64,000 nt of DNA from Bradyrhizobium frederickii (GTDB lineage Bacteria; Pseudomonadota; Alphaproteobacteria; Rhizobiales; Xanthobacteraceae). Below, one piece after another: positions 43,309-52,670 of this stretch. The first letter of the stretch is position 1. Each line of letters starts with the position of its first letter. Where the stretch lies: NCBI RefSeq assembly GCF_004570865.1, contig NZ_SPQS01000001.1, positions 496,001 to 560,000 of the forward strand. Direction: 5' to 3'. Made by a program: the position numbers and the translations under genes. The notes below the pieces were generated by a model. That model was not told the origin of the DNA and ran no database searches. It saw only the letters and a program-made list of their open reading frames with translations.

Positions 43309-44126
43309 GCGGCGCTCTCCTGCGCCGGCGGTGCATCGTCGGGATCGACCAGCACCTCGTCTTCCTCGCCAAGATAGGCGCGCCTGACGTGAGGGTCGGC
43401 GAGCACCGTGGCAGGGTCCCCTTCGGCGATCTTTTTGCCGAAATCCAGCACCATGATGCGATGGGAGATGTCCATCACCACGCCCATGTCGTGCTCGATC
43501 ATCACCACCGTCATCCCGAACTCCTCGTTGAGGTCGACGATATAGCGGGCCATGTCCTCCTTCTCCTCGAAGTTCATGCCGGCCATCGGCTCGTCGAGGA
43601 GGATGAGGCGAGGCTCCAGCGCCATGGCGCGGGCGAGTTCCACGCGCTTGCGCAGGCCGTAGGAGAGGGTGCCGGCGGTGGCTTTCCGCACCGACTGCAG
43701 GTCGAGGAAGTCGATGATCTCCTCCACCTTGCGGCGGTGCTCGAGCTCTTCCTTGCGCGCGCCGGTGAGCCAGTACAGCGAGCCCGTCAGGAAATTGTTC
43801 TTCAGGAGGTGATGGCGGCCGACCATGATGTTGTCGAGCACGCTCATGTGGTGGAACAGGGCCAGGTTCTGGAAGGTGCGGCCGATGCCGAGCGAGGCTC
43901 GGGCATTCGGCGTCAAGCCGGTGATGTCGCGATCCCCGTAGAAGAGATGGCCTTCAGTCGGCTTGTAGCGACCGGAAATACAGTTCACGATCGAAGTCTT
44001 GCCGGCGCCGTTGGGACCGATGATCGAGAACAGCTCGCCGTCCTTGATGGCGAAACTGACATCGGTCAACGCACGGACGCCGCCAAATCGCAAGGACACG
44101 CCGCGCACTTCAAGACTGTTAGCCAC
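43305..44126 (-). CDS. livG: HAAT-type ABC transporter ATP-binding protein (LivG)
   Basis: About 273 residues: Walker A IGPNGAGKTSIVN near residue 40, signature TLSYGLRKRVELARAMA, Walker B LILLDEPMAGMN, and VMIEHDMGVVMDISHRIMVLDFGKKIAEG, all as in LivG. The signature LSYG replaces the more usual LSGG, as in other LivG proteins. The start is taken at GTG 44124-44126, 9 bases after GGGAGGG; a TTG directly before it is also in frame. An acidic C-terminal tail (EEDEVLVDPDDAPPAQ) extends the protein. First gene of locus 1, transcribed divergently from the Crp/Fnr gene. Confidence 0.9.
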   Translation of the reverse strand: MANSLEVRGVSLRFGGVRALTDVSFAIKDGELFSIIGPNGAGKTSIVNCISGRYKPTEGHLFYGDRDITGLTPNARASLGIGRTFQNLALFHHMSVLDNIMVGRHHLLKNNFLTGSLYWLTGARKEELEHRRKVEEIIDFLDLQSVRKATAGTLSYGLRKRVELARAMALEPRLILLDEPMAGMNFEEKEDMARYIVDLNEEFGMTVVMIEHDMGVVMDISHRIMVLDFGKKIAEGDPATVLADPHVRRAYLGEEDEVLVDPDDAPPAQESAA

Positions 44127-44460
44127 CAAACGAAACCCTCCCGGTGATGGCGCTTTTTAGCGGCGCTCTTCGTCCGTTCTGTCCGGCGATCCTAGTACGG
44201 TGATGCCGGTGAGGCCATGCAGCAGATGGTCTCGACCGGAGCCGCGCCACTCTCGTTCCCGTTTGGGATCAAAAGCCGCATCGCCCGAGGTGGTCCTCAA
44301 TAGGGGAAAGCGCTATTTTGAAATGTCTCGCGGCTGACAATTCTGCGACAAAGTTTGCCGGCGGCAGCGGCCTTCATCTTTCGTCGGGTGCGGTCGTCAT
44401 AATCATGTTGCAATGCAACAGAAGATGGAGTGACCAAACGGTGCGGCTGGCCGCGAGATC
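44127..44460. other. Divergent control region between livG and the Crp/Fnr gene
   Basis: 334 bases without a gene. The livG side holds its ribosome binding site. The centre (44290-44345) is relatively AT-rich with possible promoter elements on either strand. The palindrome at 44406-44420 lies on the crp side. No repeat or small gene was recognised. Confidence 0.45.
44406..44420. promoter_or_regulatory. Perfect 15-base palindrome upstream of the Crp/Fnr gene (operator candidate)
   Basis: TGTTGCAATGCAACA is a perfect inverted repeat with 7-base arms, centred about 48 bases before the ATG of the Crp/Fnr-type regulator. Its size and symmetry fit a dimeric helix-turn-helix regulator, possibly the encoded protein itself. 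It does not match the FNR/FixK consensus TTGATNNNNATCAA well. Confidence 0.5.
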
Positions 44461-45135
44461 ATGATTTCAGAAGATCATCTGAAGCGCGTCGCCGCCTGGT
44501 CGCGCGAGCTCACGCAAGCGGAGATCGAGGTCGCGCGTGCCGGGATCACGGAGCGGTCCTACGGCACCGGCGAGACCGTGTTCATGCGCGGCGATATCTT
44601 TGCCTATTGGGCCGGCATGGTGCGCGGCCTTGCCCGCATGGGCGGGGTCTCGCGGGACGGCAAGGAGACGAGCTTGGCCGGGCTGACGGCAGGGGCCTGG
44701 TTCGGCGAGGGCAGCGTACTCAAGAACGAGCCGCGCCGCTATGACGTGGTCGCGCTGCGCGACAGCCGCGTCGCGCTGATGGAACGCAGCGCCTTCATGT
44801 GGCTGTTCGAGAACAGCGTCGGCTTCAACCGCTTTCTGGTGCGCCAGCTCAACGAGCGGCTCGGCCAGTTTATTGGCATGCTCGAGGTCAATCGCACCCT
44901 CGATGCGACCGCGCGCCTCGCCCGCAGCATCGCCTCACTGTTCAACCCGATTCTCTATCCGGAATCGACCGCGCATCTGGAGATCACCCAGGAGGAGATC
45001 GGCGCGCTCTCCGGCATGTCCCGCCAGAATGCCAACCGCGCGCTGAACCGGCTGGAGAAGGAGGGACTGCTGCGGCTCGAATATGGCGGCGTCACCATCC
45101 TCGATATCGAACGGCTGCGCGGGTACGGGGATTAG
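44461..45135 (+). CDS. Crp/Fnr-family transcriptional regulator
   Basis: A 224-residue regulator: an N-terminal cyclic-nucleotide-binding-like beta barrel (residues about 20-130, with GLTAGAWFGEGSVLKNEPRRYDVVAL), a dimerisation helix, and a C-terminal winged helix. The winged helix carries ITQEEIGALSGMSRQNANRALNRLEKEGLL, including the recognition helix SRQNANRAL. There is no N-terminal cysteine cluster, so it is not an oxygen-sensing Fnr. The phosphate-binding pocket is degenerate (GEGSVLKNEPRRYD), so cAMP binding is uncertain. ATG 44461. It ends 7 bases before the convergent MFS gene. It may control the divergent transporter operon and its own gene. Confidence 0.9.
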   Translation: MISEDHLKRVAAWSRELTQAEIEVARAGITERSYGTGETVFMRGDIFAYWAGMVRGLARMGGVSRDGKETSLAGLTAGAWFGEGSVLKNEPRRYDVVALRDSRVALMERSAFMWLFENSVGFNRFLVRQLNERLGQFIGMLEVNRTLDATARLARSIASLFNPILYPESTAHLEITQEEIGALSGMSRQNANRALNRLEKEGLLRLEYGGVTILDIERLRGYGD

Positions 45136-45142
45136 GGCGACC

Positions 45143-46405
45143 TCATCGCGCATTGGCGGGCGCGTGCACCGGCCAGAGATCGGCGCGCCAGCGGATCGCG
45201 ATCGCCAGCATCGTAATGAAGCCCGCGGCGGCATAGAGCGAGCCGGTCGCGGAATAGCCGATGACGTCGATCATGCTGCCGGCCGCGAGCAATCCGATCG
45301 GCAGGCCGTAGATCACCATCATGCGCACGCCCATCACGCGGCCGCGCAGGTGCGCACTGGCCGTCCGCATCAGGATCACGGCTGCCGAGATCATCGACAT
45401 GCTCTGGGCGATACCGGCGAGAACGAGGCAGGCCATCGCCACCGGCATGGTCCTGATTTCGACGAATACCAGCAGCATGGCGTACCAGGCCAGCGTCGCG
45501 CCGATCAGAAGCCGGGCAATGCGGACGCCACTGACCAGGCTGAGCGTGACGGAGCCGATCAGCGAGCCGATTGCGAAGCTCGCCGAGAGATAACCGAGGC
45601 CGGTCTGGTCGGTATGAAAGATCTCGCGGGCGATGTAGGGCAACAGGCCGCCAGTGAAGGGAAATGCGGTGAGATTGGCCAGGAAGGCGACGCACAGCGC
45701 CGCGCGCATTCCCGGGCCGTTCCACGCGTAGACGATTCCTTCCTTGAGGTCGCCCAGCAGTCGCGACACCGCGTGGCTGTTGACCGGAAGATCGCTCGTG
45801 ATGACGGTTCTCTTGGGCCGGGTCAGGCAGAGCATGAGAAGCGCGGCCGCCAGATAGAGGCAGGCGATCGCCACATAGACGAGGCCGATGCCGAGGACGG
45901 CGAACAGCCCGGCGCCGGTCAGCGCGCCGGCGATGCGCGCGCTGTCCTGGGTAGTGCGTGCAACGCTGATGGCGCCTACCAGCTGCTCGGCCGGCATGAT
46001 CTCGGCGAGCAGCGCGCCCCGGACGCCGAGATCGGAGGGACGAATCAGGCCCATGATCGCGACGATGATCATGACGCTCAGCGGCGACAGATGACCGGTC
46101 AGTGCCAGGACCATGATGGTTGACGACAGCACCGTATAAGCAAGACGCATCACGACCAGGAGATCGCGGTGGCCCATGCGATCGCCGATCATGCCGAACA
46201 CCGGCGCGACCAACGTTCCGACGAACTGGAGCGAGGCAAGCACGGTGAGCAGCAACACCGAGCCGGTCTCGACCAGGATGTACCAGCCGAGCACCAGCGT
46301 CTCGACCTCGAACGCCCAGGAGGTGAGCAGATCCGACGGCCATTGAAAGCGATAGTTGCGAATGCGGAACGGCGCGAGCGCGGAAGGTCGTGCGGATGTG
46401 CTCAA
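45143..46405 (-). CDS. MFS-family transporter
   Basis: A 420-residue, 12-helix major facilitator. The loop 2-3 motif appears as GMIGDRMGHRDLLVVMRLAY near residue 60, with a related repeat in the second half (SAHLRGRVMGVRMMVIYG), as in drug/metabolite exporters of the DHA3 or EntS-like type. Direction and substrate are unknown. No ATG gives a sensible N-terminus; TTG 46403-46405 (STSARPSALAPF) gives normal family length. The longer frame adds about 70 basic residues unlikely to be real. It converges with the Crp/Fnr gene and diverges from the cyclase gene across a 291-base gap with no recognised element. Confidence 0.82.
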   Translation of the reverse strand: MSTSARPSALAPFRIRNYRFQWPSDLLTSWAFEVETLVLGWYILVETGSVLLLTVLASLQFVGTLVAPVFGMIGDRMGHRDLLVVMRLAYTVLSSTIMVLALTGHLSPLSVMIIVAIMGLIRPSDLGVRGALLAEIMPAEQLVGAISVARTTQDSARIAGALTGAGLFAVLGIGLVYVAIACLYLAAALLMLCLTRPKRTVITSDLPVNSHAVSRLLGDLKEGIVYAWNGPGMRAALCVAFLANLTAFPFTGGLLPYIAREIFHTDQTGLGYLSASFAIGSLIGSVTLSLVSGVRIARLLIGATLAWYAMLLVFVEIRTMPVAMACLVLAGIAQSMSMISAAVILMRTASAHLRGRVMGVRMMVIYGLPIGLLAAGSMIDVIGYSATGSLYAAAGFITMLAIAIRWRADLWPVHAPANAR

Positions 46406-46696
46406 GATGCGATGACGGGTTTCACGGCGATTCCCTGCCCTTGTTTTTGTTCTTCTGTTCGGCAGGGTAACCCCGGCGATGCCCCTGTCAATTGGCGCCA
46501 CCGCATGCCGCCATGTTTGCAGACGACGTGCGGTGAGCCGGTGCGCCCGCAGCATTGCTTCGCTGCCAGCCGATACGGAGAGGTAGATTAGCCCGCTTGC
46601 TCTTCCGGCGCGCAAAGCCCATTCTGGTCAGCATCCTGGGCCCATTCGGCAGGTCCGGTAGATCGCGCCGTCGCGGCTTCCGCGAGGTCTTGACCC

Positions 46697-49600
46697 ATGA
46701 ACTGCTCTCGCTGTGGTTTCGAGGTCCAGAGCGGCTTTGCCTTCTGTCCGAAGTGCGGCACGAAGCAGCCGAACCCGTGCCCTGGCTGCGGCTTTCCATG
46801 CGCACCGGATTTCGCCTATTGCCCGAAATGCGGCGCCTTCGTCTCCGAGGTCCCCCCGGGCGGCGGGCAGGCGCCGACGAGCCAGACGACGCTTCCGATC
46901 CGGCCGTCCTCTCCGCCGCTCGTGCCAGCGGATGCGGCTCAGGTCGCATTTGGATTTCAGTCGGACAAGATCGACAGCGAGGCGAACCGCCGTACCATCA
47001 CCGTGCTGTTTGCCGACCTCAGCGGCTTCACCGCGATGAGCGAGCGGCTCGACCCCGAGGTCATGCAGACGCTTCAAAACGAGCTGTTCGAAGAGTTGAC
47101 GGCCGCGGTGCAAAGCTTTGGCGGTTTCGTGGACAAATTCATCGGCGATGCGCTGCTTGCTCTGTTTGGTGCCCCGGCAGCGCACGAGGACGACCCGGAG
47201 CGGGCGGTCCGCGCTGCCCTCGACATGATCGGCCGGACAGCGCGTCTCAGCGAACGCGCGAAGGCGTATGCAGGTTCGCCGCTGCTGCTCCATGTCGGCA
47301 TCAACACCGGGCACGTCGTCGCGGGCGGGCTCGGTGTGGGCGTTGCCAAATCCTATTCGGTGACCGGCGATACAGTGAATACCGCCCAGCGGCTACAGTC
47401 GATGGCGGCTCCGGGCGAGGTGCTGGTCGGGCCATTGACCCACCGTCTGACGCGGCATGCGTTCTCCTATGACTCGCTTGGCGAGGTCTCGCTCAAGGGC
47501 AAGATGGGCAGCGTGCTGGTGCACCGCCTGAAGGAGCCGCTCGACACGCCCCGTGCGGCACGTGGCCTCGACGCGCTGGGCCTCAATGCGCCGTTGATCG
47601 GGCGCGACGCCGAGCTTGCGCGCATCATCGGCTGTCTTGATCTCGCATGCGGCGGCGCAGCTCAACTGGTGCGGCTGGTCGGTGAAGCCGGCATCGGGAA
47701 AACGCGCCTGGTCAGCGAATTCGCCGCCCGTATCCGCGACGAGGATCGATTTGCACGCGTGGCGATTCGGCGGGTGGCGTGCTCGCCGCTGGGCGAACAA
47801 TCCTACGGCACACTCGCCGCCGTGTTGCGCAGCGCCTACGGCATCGCGCAGAAGGCTGGCGCCGCAGAGGCGGAGGCGAAGGTCGCCGAAGCGCTGTCGG
47901 AGCTCGGCCTCGCGACTGACGAGGCCGACCGACTGATGCCCCTCTACCTGCACGTACTCGGCCTCGGCGACCCCAACGCCGTGCTCAGGCATGTCGAGCC
48001 CGAACAGCTCCGCCGGCAGATATTCTTCGCGATCCGCACCGTCTTCGAACGCCGCCTGGCACTGTCGCCGCTGCTGATCATCGTCGAGGATCTGCATTGG
48101 GCGGATGCGGTATCCCTCGAAGCGTTGCGGTTCCTGATGGACAGAATGGAGCGGACGCGGCTGATGCTGCTGTTTACGCATCGGCCGATGCTGGAATTGG
48201 ACCAGTTCGGTTCGAGCAAGATCAGTCACACAACCCTTCGGCTGCCCCCGCTCGACGACGCCGAGGGACAGAGGCTGCTCGCGGCCTACTTCAGTCGCGT
48301 TTGGCGTGACCCACCTGGACGCCTGTTCAGCCGAATCCTCGACCGCGCCGGCGGCAATCCGCTTTTTCTCGAGGAGATCATACGGGGCCTCATCGAAGCC
48401 GGCACGCTGGAGCGCGACGGCGCGCAGTGGCGGATGACGTCGGATGAAGCCGCCGCCGATATTCCGGCAAGCATTCAGGCGTTGTTGCTGGCGCGCCTCG
48501 ACCGGTTGCCGCCTCAGGTACGCCGGTTGGCACAGGAGGCCGCGGTGATCGGCCCGCGTTTTGATGCGGCGGCTCTCGGTGCGGCGGCAACCGAGCCGGC
48601 TGGGGTTGAAGCAGGGCTGGAACGTCTGTGCGACGCGGAGATCATCGAGGAGGTCGCGGGCTCGAACTCGATTTCGCTGCGGATCTACCGCTTCACGCAA
48701 ACCATGCTTCAGGACGTGATCTATCAAAACCTGCTTCTACAGCGCCGGATCGAGCTTCATGGACGGATTGGTGGAGCGCTCGAGAGGCTCTATGGCAACG
48801 AGCCCGAGCGCCTCGAAGATCTCATACTGCTCGGACATCACTTCAGTCTGAGCGCGAGCAAGTCGAAGGGCGCGCGTTATCTGCGCGCGGCCGGCGATCG
48901 CGCACGCGCCAGCTATGCCAATGACGATGCCATCCGTCTCTACCAACAGGCCCTCGCCGTGCTGTTGACCGGCGGCGAACTGGAGCCGGAACGTCTGGTC
49001 CTGTATGAGCGGATTGCGGACCTCTGTGGTGCGGCTGGCCGCCGGAACACGGCCGAGGAGCACTATCAGAGCGCGTTGGAGGGTCATCGCGCCGGGCAGG
49101 ACCGGATCGGCGAAGCGCGGATTGTTCGCAAGCTTGGCCGATTGTTGTGGGACGCCGGCAAGCGGATCAAGGCAGAGACGCATTACGCCGAGGCGGCCAA
49201 ATTGCTTGGAGGGACCGACGCGCCCATCGAGTGGGCGCATCTCTTGCAGGAGCGCGGCCGTCTCGCGTTTCGGACGGGCGATCACGTGGCCGCCGCAAAA
49301 TGGGCAGACGAGGCGCTCGGCTATGCACGCTCGGTACCGGCGGGCGGGGACGAGCAGGCCGGGCTTGAGGCGGCACGGGCCATTGCCGAGGCCCTCAACA
49401 CCAAGGGGGTTGCGCTGGCGCGGCTTGGACGACACGAGGAGGCGGTCCGTGAGGTGGAGCAAAGTGTCGCGACCGCCGAAGCGGCCGGGCTCCTTAACGT
49501 AGCGTGCCGCGGCTACACCAATCTCGGCGTGCTCTACACGATCGTTGACCCGGCGAAAGCCGTGGAGGTCTGCCGACGTGGACTCGATGTCGCACGTCGG

Positions 49601-50014
49601 ATCGGGGATCTCGGGTTCCAGGCGCGTCTGCTTGCCAATTTTGCCGTTGCCTGCTGCACCTTTACGGACAGATGTACCGAGGAAGGAGTGCCGGCTGCCG
49701 AAAGGGCAATCGAAATCGACCGTGCGCTCGATCAGCGCGAGCATCTCTCCGTGCCCTTGATTGTGCTTGGGCAGATCCATCAATGCCATTTCCGCCCCGA
49801 TCTGGCCGCCCTCTGCTACAATGAAGCAATCGAGGTGGCGAACGAAACCGGCGAACCGCAGCAGCTCTTTCCATGCTATGATGGTCTCGCGACGCTGAGC
49901 CTTGATCGAGGCGACATGCCCGAGGCCGACCGATATTTCGCGCTGGCCCATGATGTCTGCGCCCGCCACGGGCTTGATCCCGCCGGGCTGATCGTACTGC
50001 CATTTCTTGACTAG
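46697..50014 (+). CDS. Class III adenylate/guanylate cyclase with zinc ribbons, AAA ATPase and TPR domains
   Basis: A 1105-residue cytosolic signalling protein. Two zinc ribbons (CSRCGFEVQSGFAFCPKCG and CPGCGFPCAPDFAYCPKCG) occupy residues 3-47. A class III cyclase domain (about 95-280) has TVLFADLSGFTAMSERL with the metal aspartate, KFIGDALLALFG with the second aspartate, and NTGHVVAGGLG. A STAND/AAA-type ATPase follows, with Walker A GEAGIGKTRL near residue 330 and Walker B LLIIVEDLHWAD near residue 458. TPR-like repeats fill about 720-1100. It likely makes a cyclic nucleotide when the ATPase/TPR part binds a partner. This four-part design recurs in rhizobia (general knowledge). The peroxiredoxin-like gene starts 21 bases later. 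Confidence 0.9.
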   Translation: MNCSRCGFEVQSGFAFCPKCGTKQPNPCPGCGFPCAPDFAYCPKCGAFVSEVPPGGGQAPTSQTTLPIRPSSPPLVPADAAQVAFGFQSDKIDSEANRRTITVLFADLSGFTAMSERLDPEVMQTLQNELFEELTAAVQSFGGFVDKFIGDALLALFGAPAAHEDDPERAVRAALDMIGRTARLSERAKAYAGSPLLLHVGINTGHVVAGGLGVGVAKSYSVTGDTVNTAQRLQSMAAPGEVLVGPLTHRLTRHAFSYDSLGEVSLKGKMGSVLVHRLKEPLDTPRAARGLDALGLNAPLIGRDAELARIIGCLDLACGGAAQLVRLVGEAGIGKTRLVSEFAARIRDEDRFARVAIRRVACSPLGEQSYGTLAAVLRSAYGIAQKAGAAEAEAKVAEALSELGLATDEADRLMPLYLHVLGLGDPNAVLRHVEPEQLRRQIFFAIRTVFERRLALSPLLIIVEDLHWADAVSLEALRFLMDRMERTRLMLLFTHRPMLELDQFGSSKISHTTLRLPPLDDAEGQRLLAAYFSRVWRDPPGRLFSRILDRAGGNPLFLEEIIRGLIEAGTLERDGAQWRMTSDEAAADIPASIQALLLARLDRLPPQVRRLAQEAAVIGPRFDAAALGAAATEPAGVEAGLERLCDAEIIEEVAGSNSISLRIYRFTQTMLQDVIYQNLLLQRRIELHGRIGGALERLYGNEPERLEDLILLGHHFSLSASKSKGARYLRAAGDRARASYANDDAIRLYQQALAVLLTGGELEPERLVLYERIADLCGAAGRRNTAEEHYQSALEGHRAGQDRIGEARIVRKLGRLLWDAGKRIKAETHYAEAAKLLGGTDAPIEWAHLLQERGRLAFRTGDHVAAAKWADEALGYARSVPAGGDEQAGLEAARAIAEALNTKGVALARLGRHEEAVREVEQSVATAEAAGLLNVACRGYTNLGVLYTIVDPAKAVEVCRRGLDVARRIGDLGFQARLLANFAVACCTFTDRCTEEGVPAAERAIEIDRALDQREHLSVPLIVLGQIHQCHFRPDLAALCYNEAIEVANETGEPQQLFPCYDGLATLSLDRGDMPEADRYFALAHDVCARHGLDPAGLIVLPFLD

Positions 50015-50035
50015 GTCATATGAAGGAGTTCAACC

Positions 50036-50716
50036 ATGTCAGAACTTCATGCCGATGGACCGCTTCAACCTGGCGATCGCGCACCGAACATCGTGCTGGA
50101 TGCCATCACACGCGATGGAACGATCGCGCTCCAGGATTTTCGCGGACATAGTCCGATATTGATCGGCTTGTTTCGAGGGCTGCACTGCCCGTTCTGTCGG
50201 CGCCATATCGCGGCACAGGCACAACTCGATGCAGCCCTGCGCGACAAGGGCGTCGAAAGTCTCACGATCGTGAATACGCCGATCGAGCGCGCGCGGCTTT
50301 ACTTCCGCTATCATCCATTGCCCAATCTGCTCGCCGCGTCTGACCCCGAGCGGGTCTCGCACCGCGCGTTCGGTCTGCCCAATCTCGAGTTCACGGAAAA
50401 GGAGACCGAGTGGCCGCGCAAGGTGGGTATGGACGTCGTCATGAGCATGCAGGTCGATATGCCCGGCGAAACGCCGGGGCCGATGAATCGGTTGGCAGCT
50501 GCCGAGTACCTCAACAACAAGGACGGTTACGAGATCACGGAGGCCGACCAGCGGATGGCGGCAACCGGTCAGGGCCAGCTGTTCGGCCAGTTCCTGCTCG
50601 ATCGTGAGGGAATCGTGCGTTGGACCTTTACCGAGGTTCCTGACGGCGGCCTGCGCATGTTCGGGGCTCCGAGCCCTCAGGAGTTGATGTCGGCCGCCTC
50701 GCAGGTGGCAAGCTAG
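50036..50716 (+). CDS. Peroxiredoxin-like thioredoxin-fold protein (AhpC/TSA family)
   Basis: A 226-residue protein with the thioredoxin fold: GDRAPNIVLDAITRDG at the N-terminus, then LIGLFRGLHCPFCRRHIAAQAQL near residue 40, which holds a CPFC pair in the position of the peroxidatic cysteine. A C-terminal FTEVPDGGLRMFGAP resembles the tail of AhpC/TSA relatives. A thiol-disulfide or peroxide reductase role is likely. GAAGGAG 10 bases before ATG 50036 is a good ribosome binding site. Spacing of 21 bases makes it probably co-transcribed with the cyclase, which suggests a redox link to cyclic-nucleotide signalling. The two-residue spacing in CPFC is more like thioredoxin or glutaredoxin than a classic peroxiredoxin. 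Confidence 0.82.
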   Translation: MSELHADGPLQPGDRAPNIVLDAITRDGTIALQDFRGHSPILIGLFRGLHCPFCRRHIAAQAQLDAALRDKGVESLTIVNTPIERARLYFRYHPLPNLLAASDPERVSHRAFGLPNLEFTEKETEWPRKVGMDVVMSMQVDMPGETPGPMNRLAAAEYLNNKDGYEITEADQRMAATGQGQLFGQFLLDREGIVRWTFTEVPDGGLRMFGAPSPQELMSAASQVAS

Positions 50717-50733
50717 GCATCGTCGCGTGGTGA

Positions 50734-51573
50734 TTAACCCGCTACCTTCGGCCGTTTCTCGGCGAGCGCTGCCGCCATCGCCGAGATCAGCGGTCGCATG
50801 AAGTACGCTTCCTCCGCCGGCGAAACGTCGGTGCGCAAGCCATGTGCGGCGAGCTCTCCGGAGACTGCAGGGCCGACCGACGCAATCAGCGTCTGTTCGA
50901 GGCCGGCGCGCAGCTTGGCCTCGCTGCCATGCGCCTTCGCGGCCTCGATCAGGCGGCGGACCTGGCCGAGATTGGTGAGCGCGAGGGCATCGATCCGTCC
51001 CGCGGCCATGTCGTCCACGGCGGCGATGATGTTGGCATCGGCTGCCTTGGAATCGTAGACATAGGGCAGCACCGTATCGACCGCGGCGCCTTGCGCGGCG
51101 AGCGCGCCGGTCAGCGCGCTATGATCCTTGTCGGGATAGAGCTGAAGTCCGAGGCGCCGTCCCCTGAGGTCGAGCCTGCCCAGCATCTCGATCACGCCCT
51201 CGGTGGTCGGCTTCTCGGTCGTCTGCTGCGCCTCCAGACCGACCTCGCGCAACGCCTTGCCGGGCTTTGGGCCGCGGGTGAATTTCCGCGCCTTGGCGAG
51301 CGCCGTGACAAGGTCAGCGTCGAGCCCGCGGGCGCGGGCAAGCTTCATGATCCGCCGTAGGCCTTCGCCGGTCATCAGCACGAGATCGTCAAGCGGCTTC
51401 TCAATGGCGCGGCGGATCCAGGCCTCGATCGGGGCAGGGTCCGGCGCATCGTGGATGGTGAACATCGGGCATTGCACGACCTCGGCGCCTTGCTCGGCCA
51501 GCAGCTTGGAAAACTGCGCCTCCTCGCGCGTTTCCAGGATCAGGATGCGATAGCCGTTCAGGCGGTCGGCCAT
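50734..51573 (-). CDS. hemD: Uroporphyrinogen-III synthase (HemD family)
   Basis: A 279-residue bilobed protein matching Hem[32 protein letters not shown] in lobe 1, [16 protein letters not shown], then [37 protein letters not shown], and the conserved [15 protein letters not shown] and [16 protein letters not shown] in the C-terminal part. The enzyme closes and rearranges the tetrapyrrole ring for haem, sirohaem or cobalamin. HemD sequences diverge widely; the VGPAVSxxLxxxG pattern is the best support. ATG 51571-51573 gives the normal length, and a longer frame is rejected. No other tetrapyrrole gene is adjacent, so this could be a second or specialised copy. Confidence 0.8.
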   Translation of the reverse strand: MADRLNGYRILILETREEAQFSKLLAEQGAEVVQCPMFTIHDAPDPAPIEAWIRRAIEKPLDDLVLMTGEGLRRIMKLARARGLDADLVTALAKARKFTRGPKPGKALREVGLEAQQTTEKPTTEGVIEMLGRLDLRGRRLGLQLYPDKDHSALTGALAAQGAAVDTVLPYVYDSKAADANIIAAVDDMAAGRIDALALTNLGQVRRLIEAAKAHGSEAKLRAGLEQTLIASVGPAVSGELAAHGLRTDVSPAEEAYFMRPLISAMAAALAEKRPKVAG

Positions 51574-51743
51574 GGGGATTCTCCGGTGGTAATTCGCAAT
51601 CGTCCGTTCATCCTGACTCCGCGCATTATGCTGAAGCAAGTCTCGGGATTGGCGCACGGGCGGGGTCGGTGCTAGAGCAGGGCGCAGATCGCGGGTCGTT
51701 CCGCTGCACAAACCTTCATCAAGAGCCAAGCCCGTTCATCAAC

Positions 51744-52607
51744 ATGCCCGATCATCAATATGTCCTGACCTTGTCCTGTCCGGATCGGCCCGGCATCGTC
51801 TCGGCGGTATCGACGTTCCTCGCCCACAATGGACAGAACATTCTCGACGCCCAGCAGTTCGACGACATCGAGACCAAGAAGTTCTTCATGCGGGTGGTGT
51901 TCACCGCGGCCGATCTTGCCGTGGAACTGTCGGCGCTGCAGACCGGCTTTGCCGCGATCGCCGAGCGTTTCGGCATGGAATGGCAGATGCGCGACCGCGC
52001 CGCGCATCGCAAGGTGATGCTGCTGGTGTCGAAGTCCGACCACTGCCTGGTCGACATCCTCTATCGCTGGCGCACCGGCGAGTTGCCGATGACGCTGACT
52101 GCGATCGTCTCCAACCATCCGCGGGAGGTCTATGCCGGGCTCGATTTCGGCGGCATTCCGTTCCACCACCTGCCGGTGACCAAGGAGACCAAGCGCGAGC
52201 AGGAAGCGCAGATCATGGACCTCGTCGGCAAGACGAAGACCGATCTCGTCGTACTCGCCCGCTACATGCAGATCCTGTCGGATGATCTGTCGGCCAAGCT
52301 TTCGGGCCGCTGCATCAACATCCACCACTCGTTCCTGCCGGGCTTCAAGGGCGCAAAGCCCTATCACCAGGCCCATGAGCGCGGCGTCAAACTGATCGGC
52401 GCCACCGCGCATTACGTCACGCGCGATCTCGACGAAGGCCCGATCATCGACCAGGACGTCGAGCGCATCAGTCATCGCGACACGCCGGAAGATCTGGTTC
52501 GCAAGGGTCGGGACATCGAGCGCCGCGTGCTGGCCCGCGCGATCCGCTACCATCTCGACGATCGCGTCATCCTCAACGGCCGCAAGACCGTGGTGTTCGT
52601 GGATTAG
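51744..52607 (+). CDS. purU: Formyltetrahydrofolate deformylase (PurU)
   Basis: Hydrolyses 10-formyltetrahydrofolate to formate and tetrahydrofolate, balancing one-carbon pools. The 287-residue protein has an N-terminal ACT domain ([21 protein letters not shown], residues about 5-80) and a formyl transferase domain. The catalytic Asn-His-Asp set is visible as [19 protein letters not shown] near residue 225 and [10 protein letters not shown] near residue 260. Length is typical. ATG 51744 begins at the ACT domain; a longer frame starts upstream without support. It stands alone between hemD and a lipoprotein gene, and an inverted repeat starts at its stop codon and could act as its terminator. 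Confidence 0.94.
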   Translation: MPDHQYVLTLSCPDRPGIVSAVSTFLAHNGQNILDAQQFDDIETKKFFMRVVFTAADLAVELSALQTGFAAIAERFGMEWQMRDRAAHRKVMLLVSKSDHCLVDILYRWRTGELPMTLTAIVSNHPREVYAGLDFGGIPFHHLPVTKETKREQEAQIMDLVGKTKTDLVVLARYMQILSDDLSAKLSGRCINIHHSFLPGFKGAKPYHQAHERGVKLIGATAHYVTRDLDEGPIIDQDVERISHRDTPEDLVRKGRDIERRVLARAIRYHLDDRVILNGRKTVVFVD

Positions 52608-52666
52608 CGAATGGCGAGTGGCGAATGGAAGAGGAGTATATTCGCCACTCCCTATTCGCCATTCGC
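52607..52666. repeat. Inverted repeat after purU
   Basis: The left arm GCGAATGGCGAGTGGCGAAT pairs with the right arm ATTCGCCACT...ATTCGCCATTCGC, which carries an insertion of a few bases. The hairpin begins at the last base of the purU stop. It lies between the convergent purU and lipoprotein genes and could end both transcripts. Confidence 0.6.
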
Positions 52667-52670
52667 TCCG

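Noticed and set aside
46406..46615. N-terminal extension of the MFS transporter to the full open frame
   Set aside because: Adds about 70 Arg-rich residues without any helix; the TTG at 46405 gives the usual length for the family.
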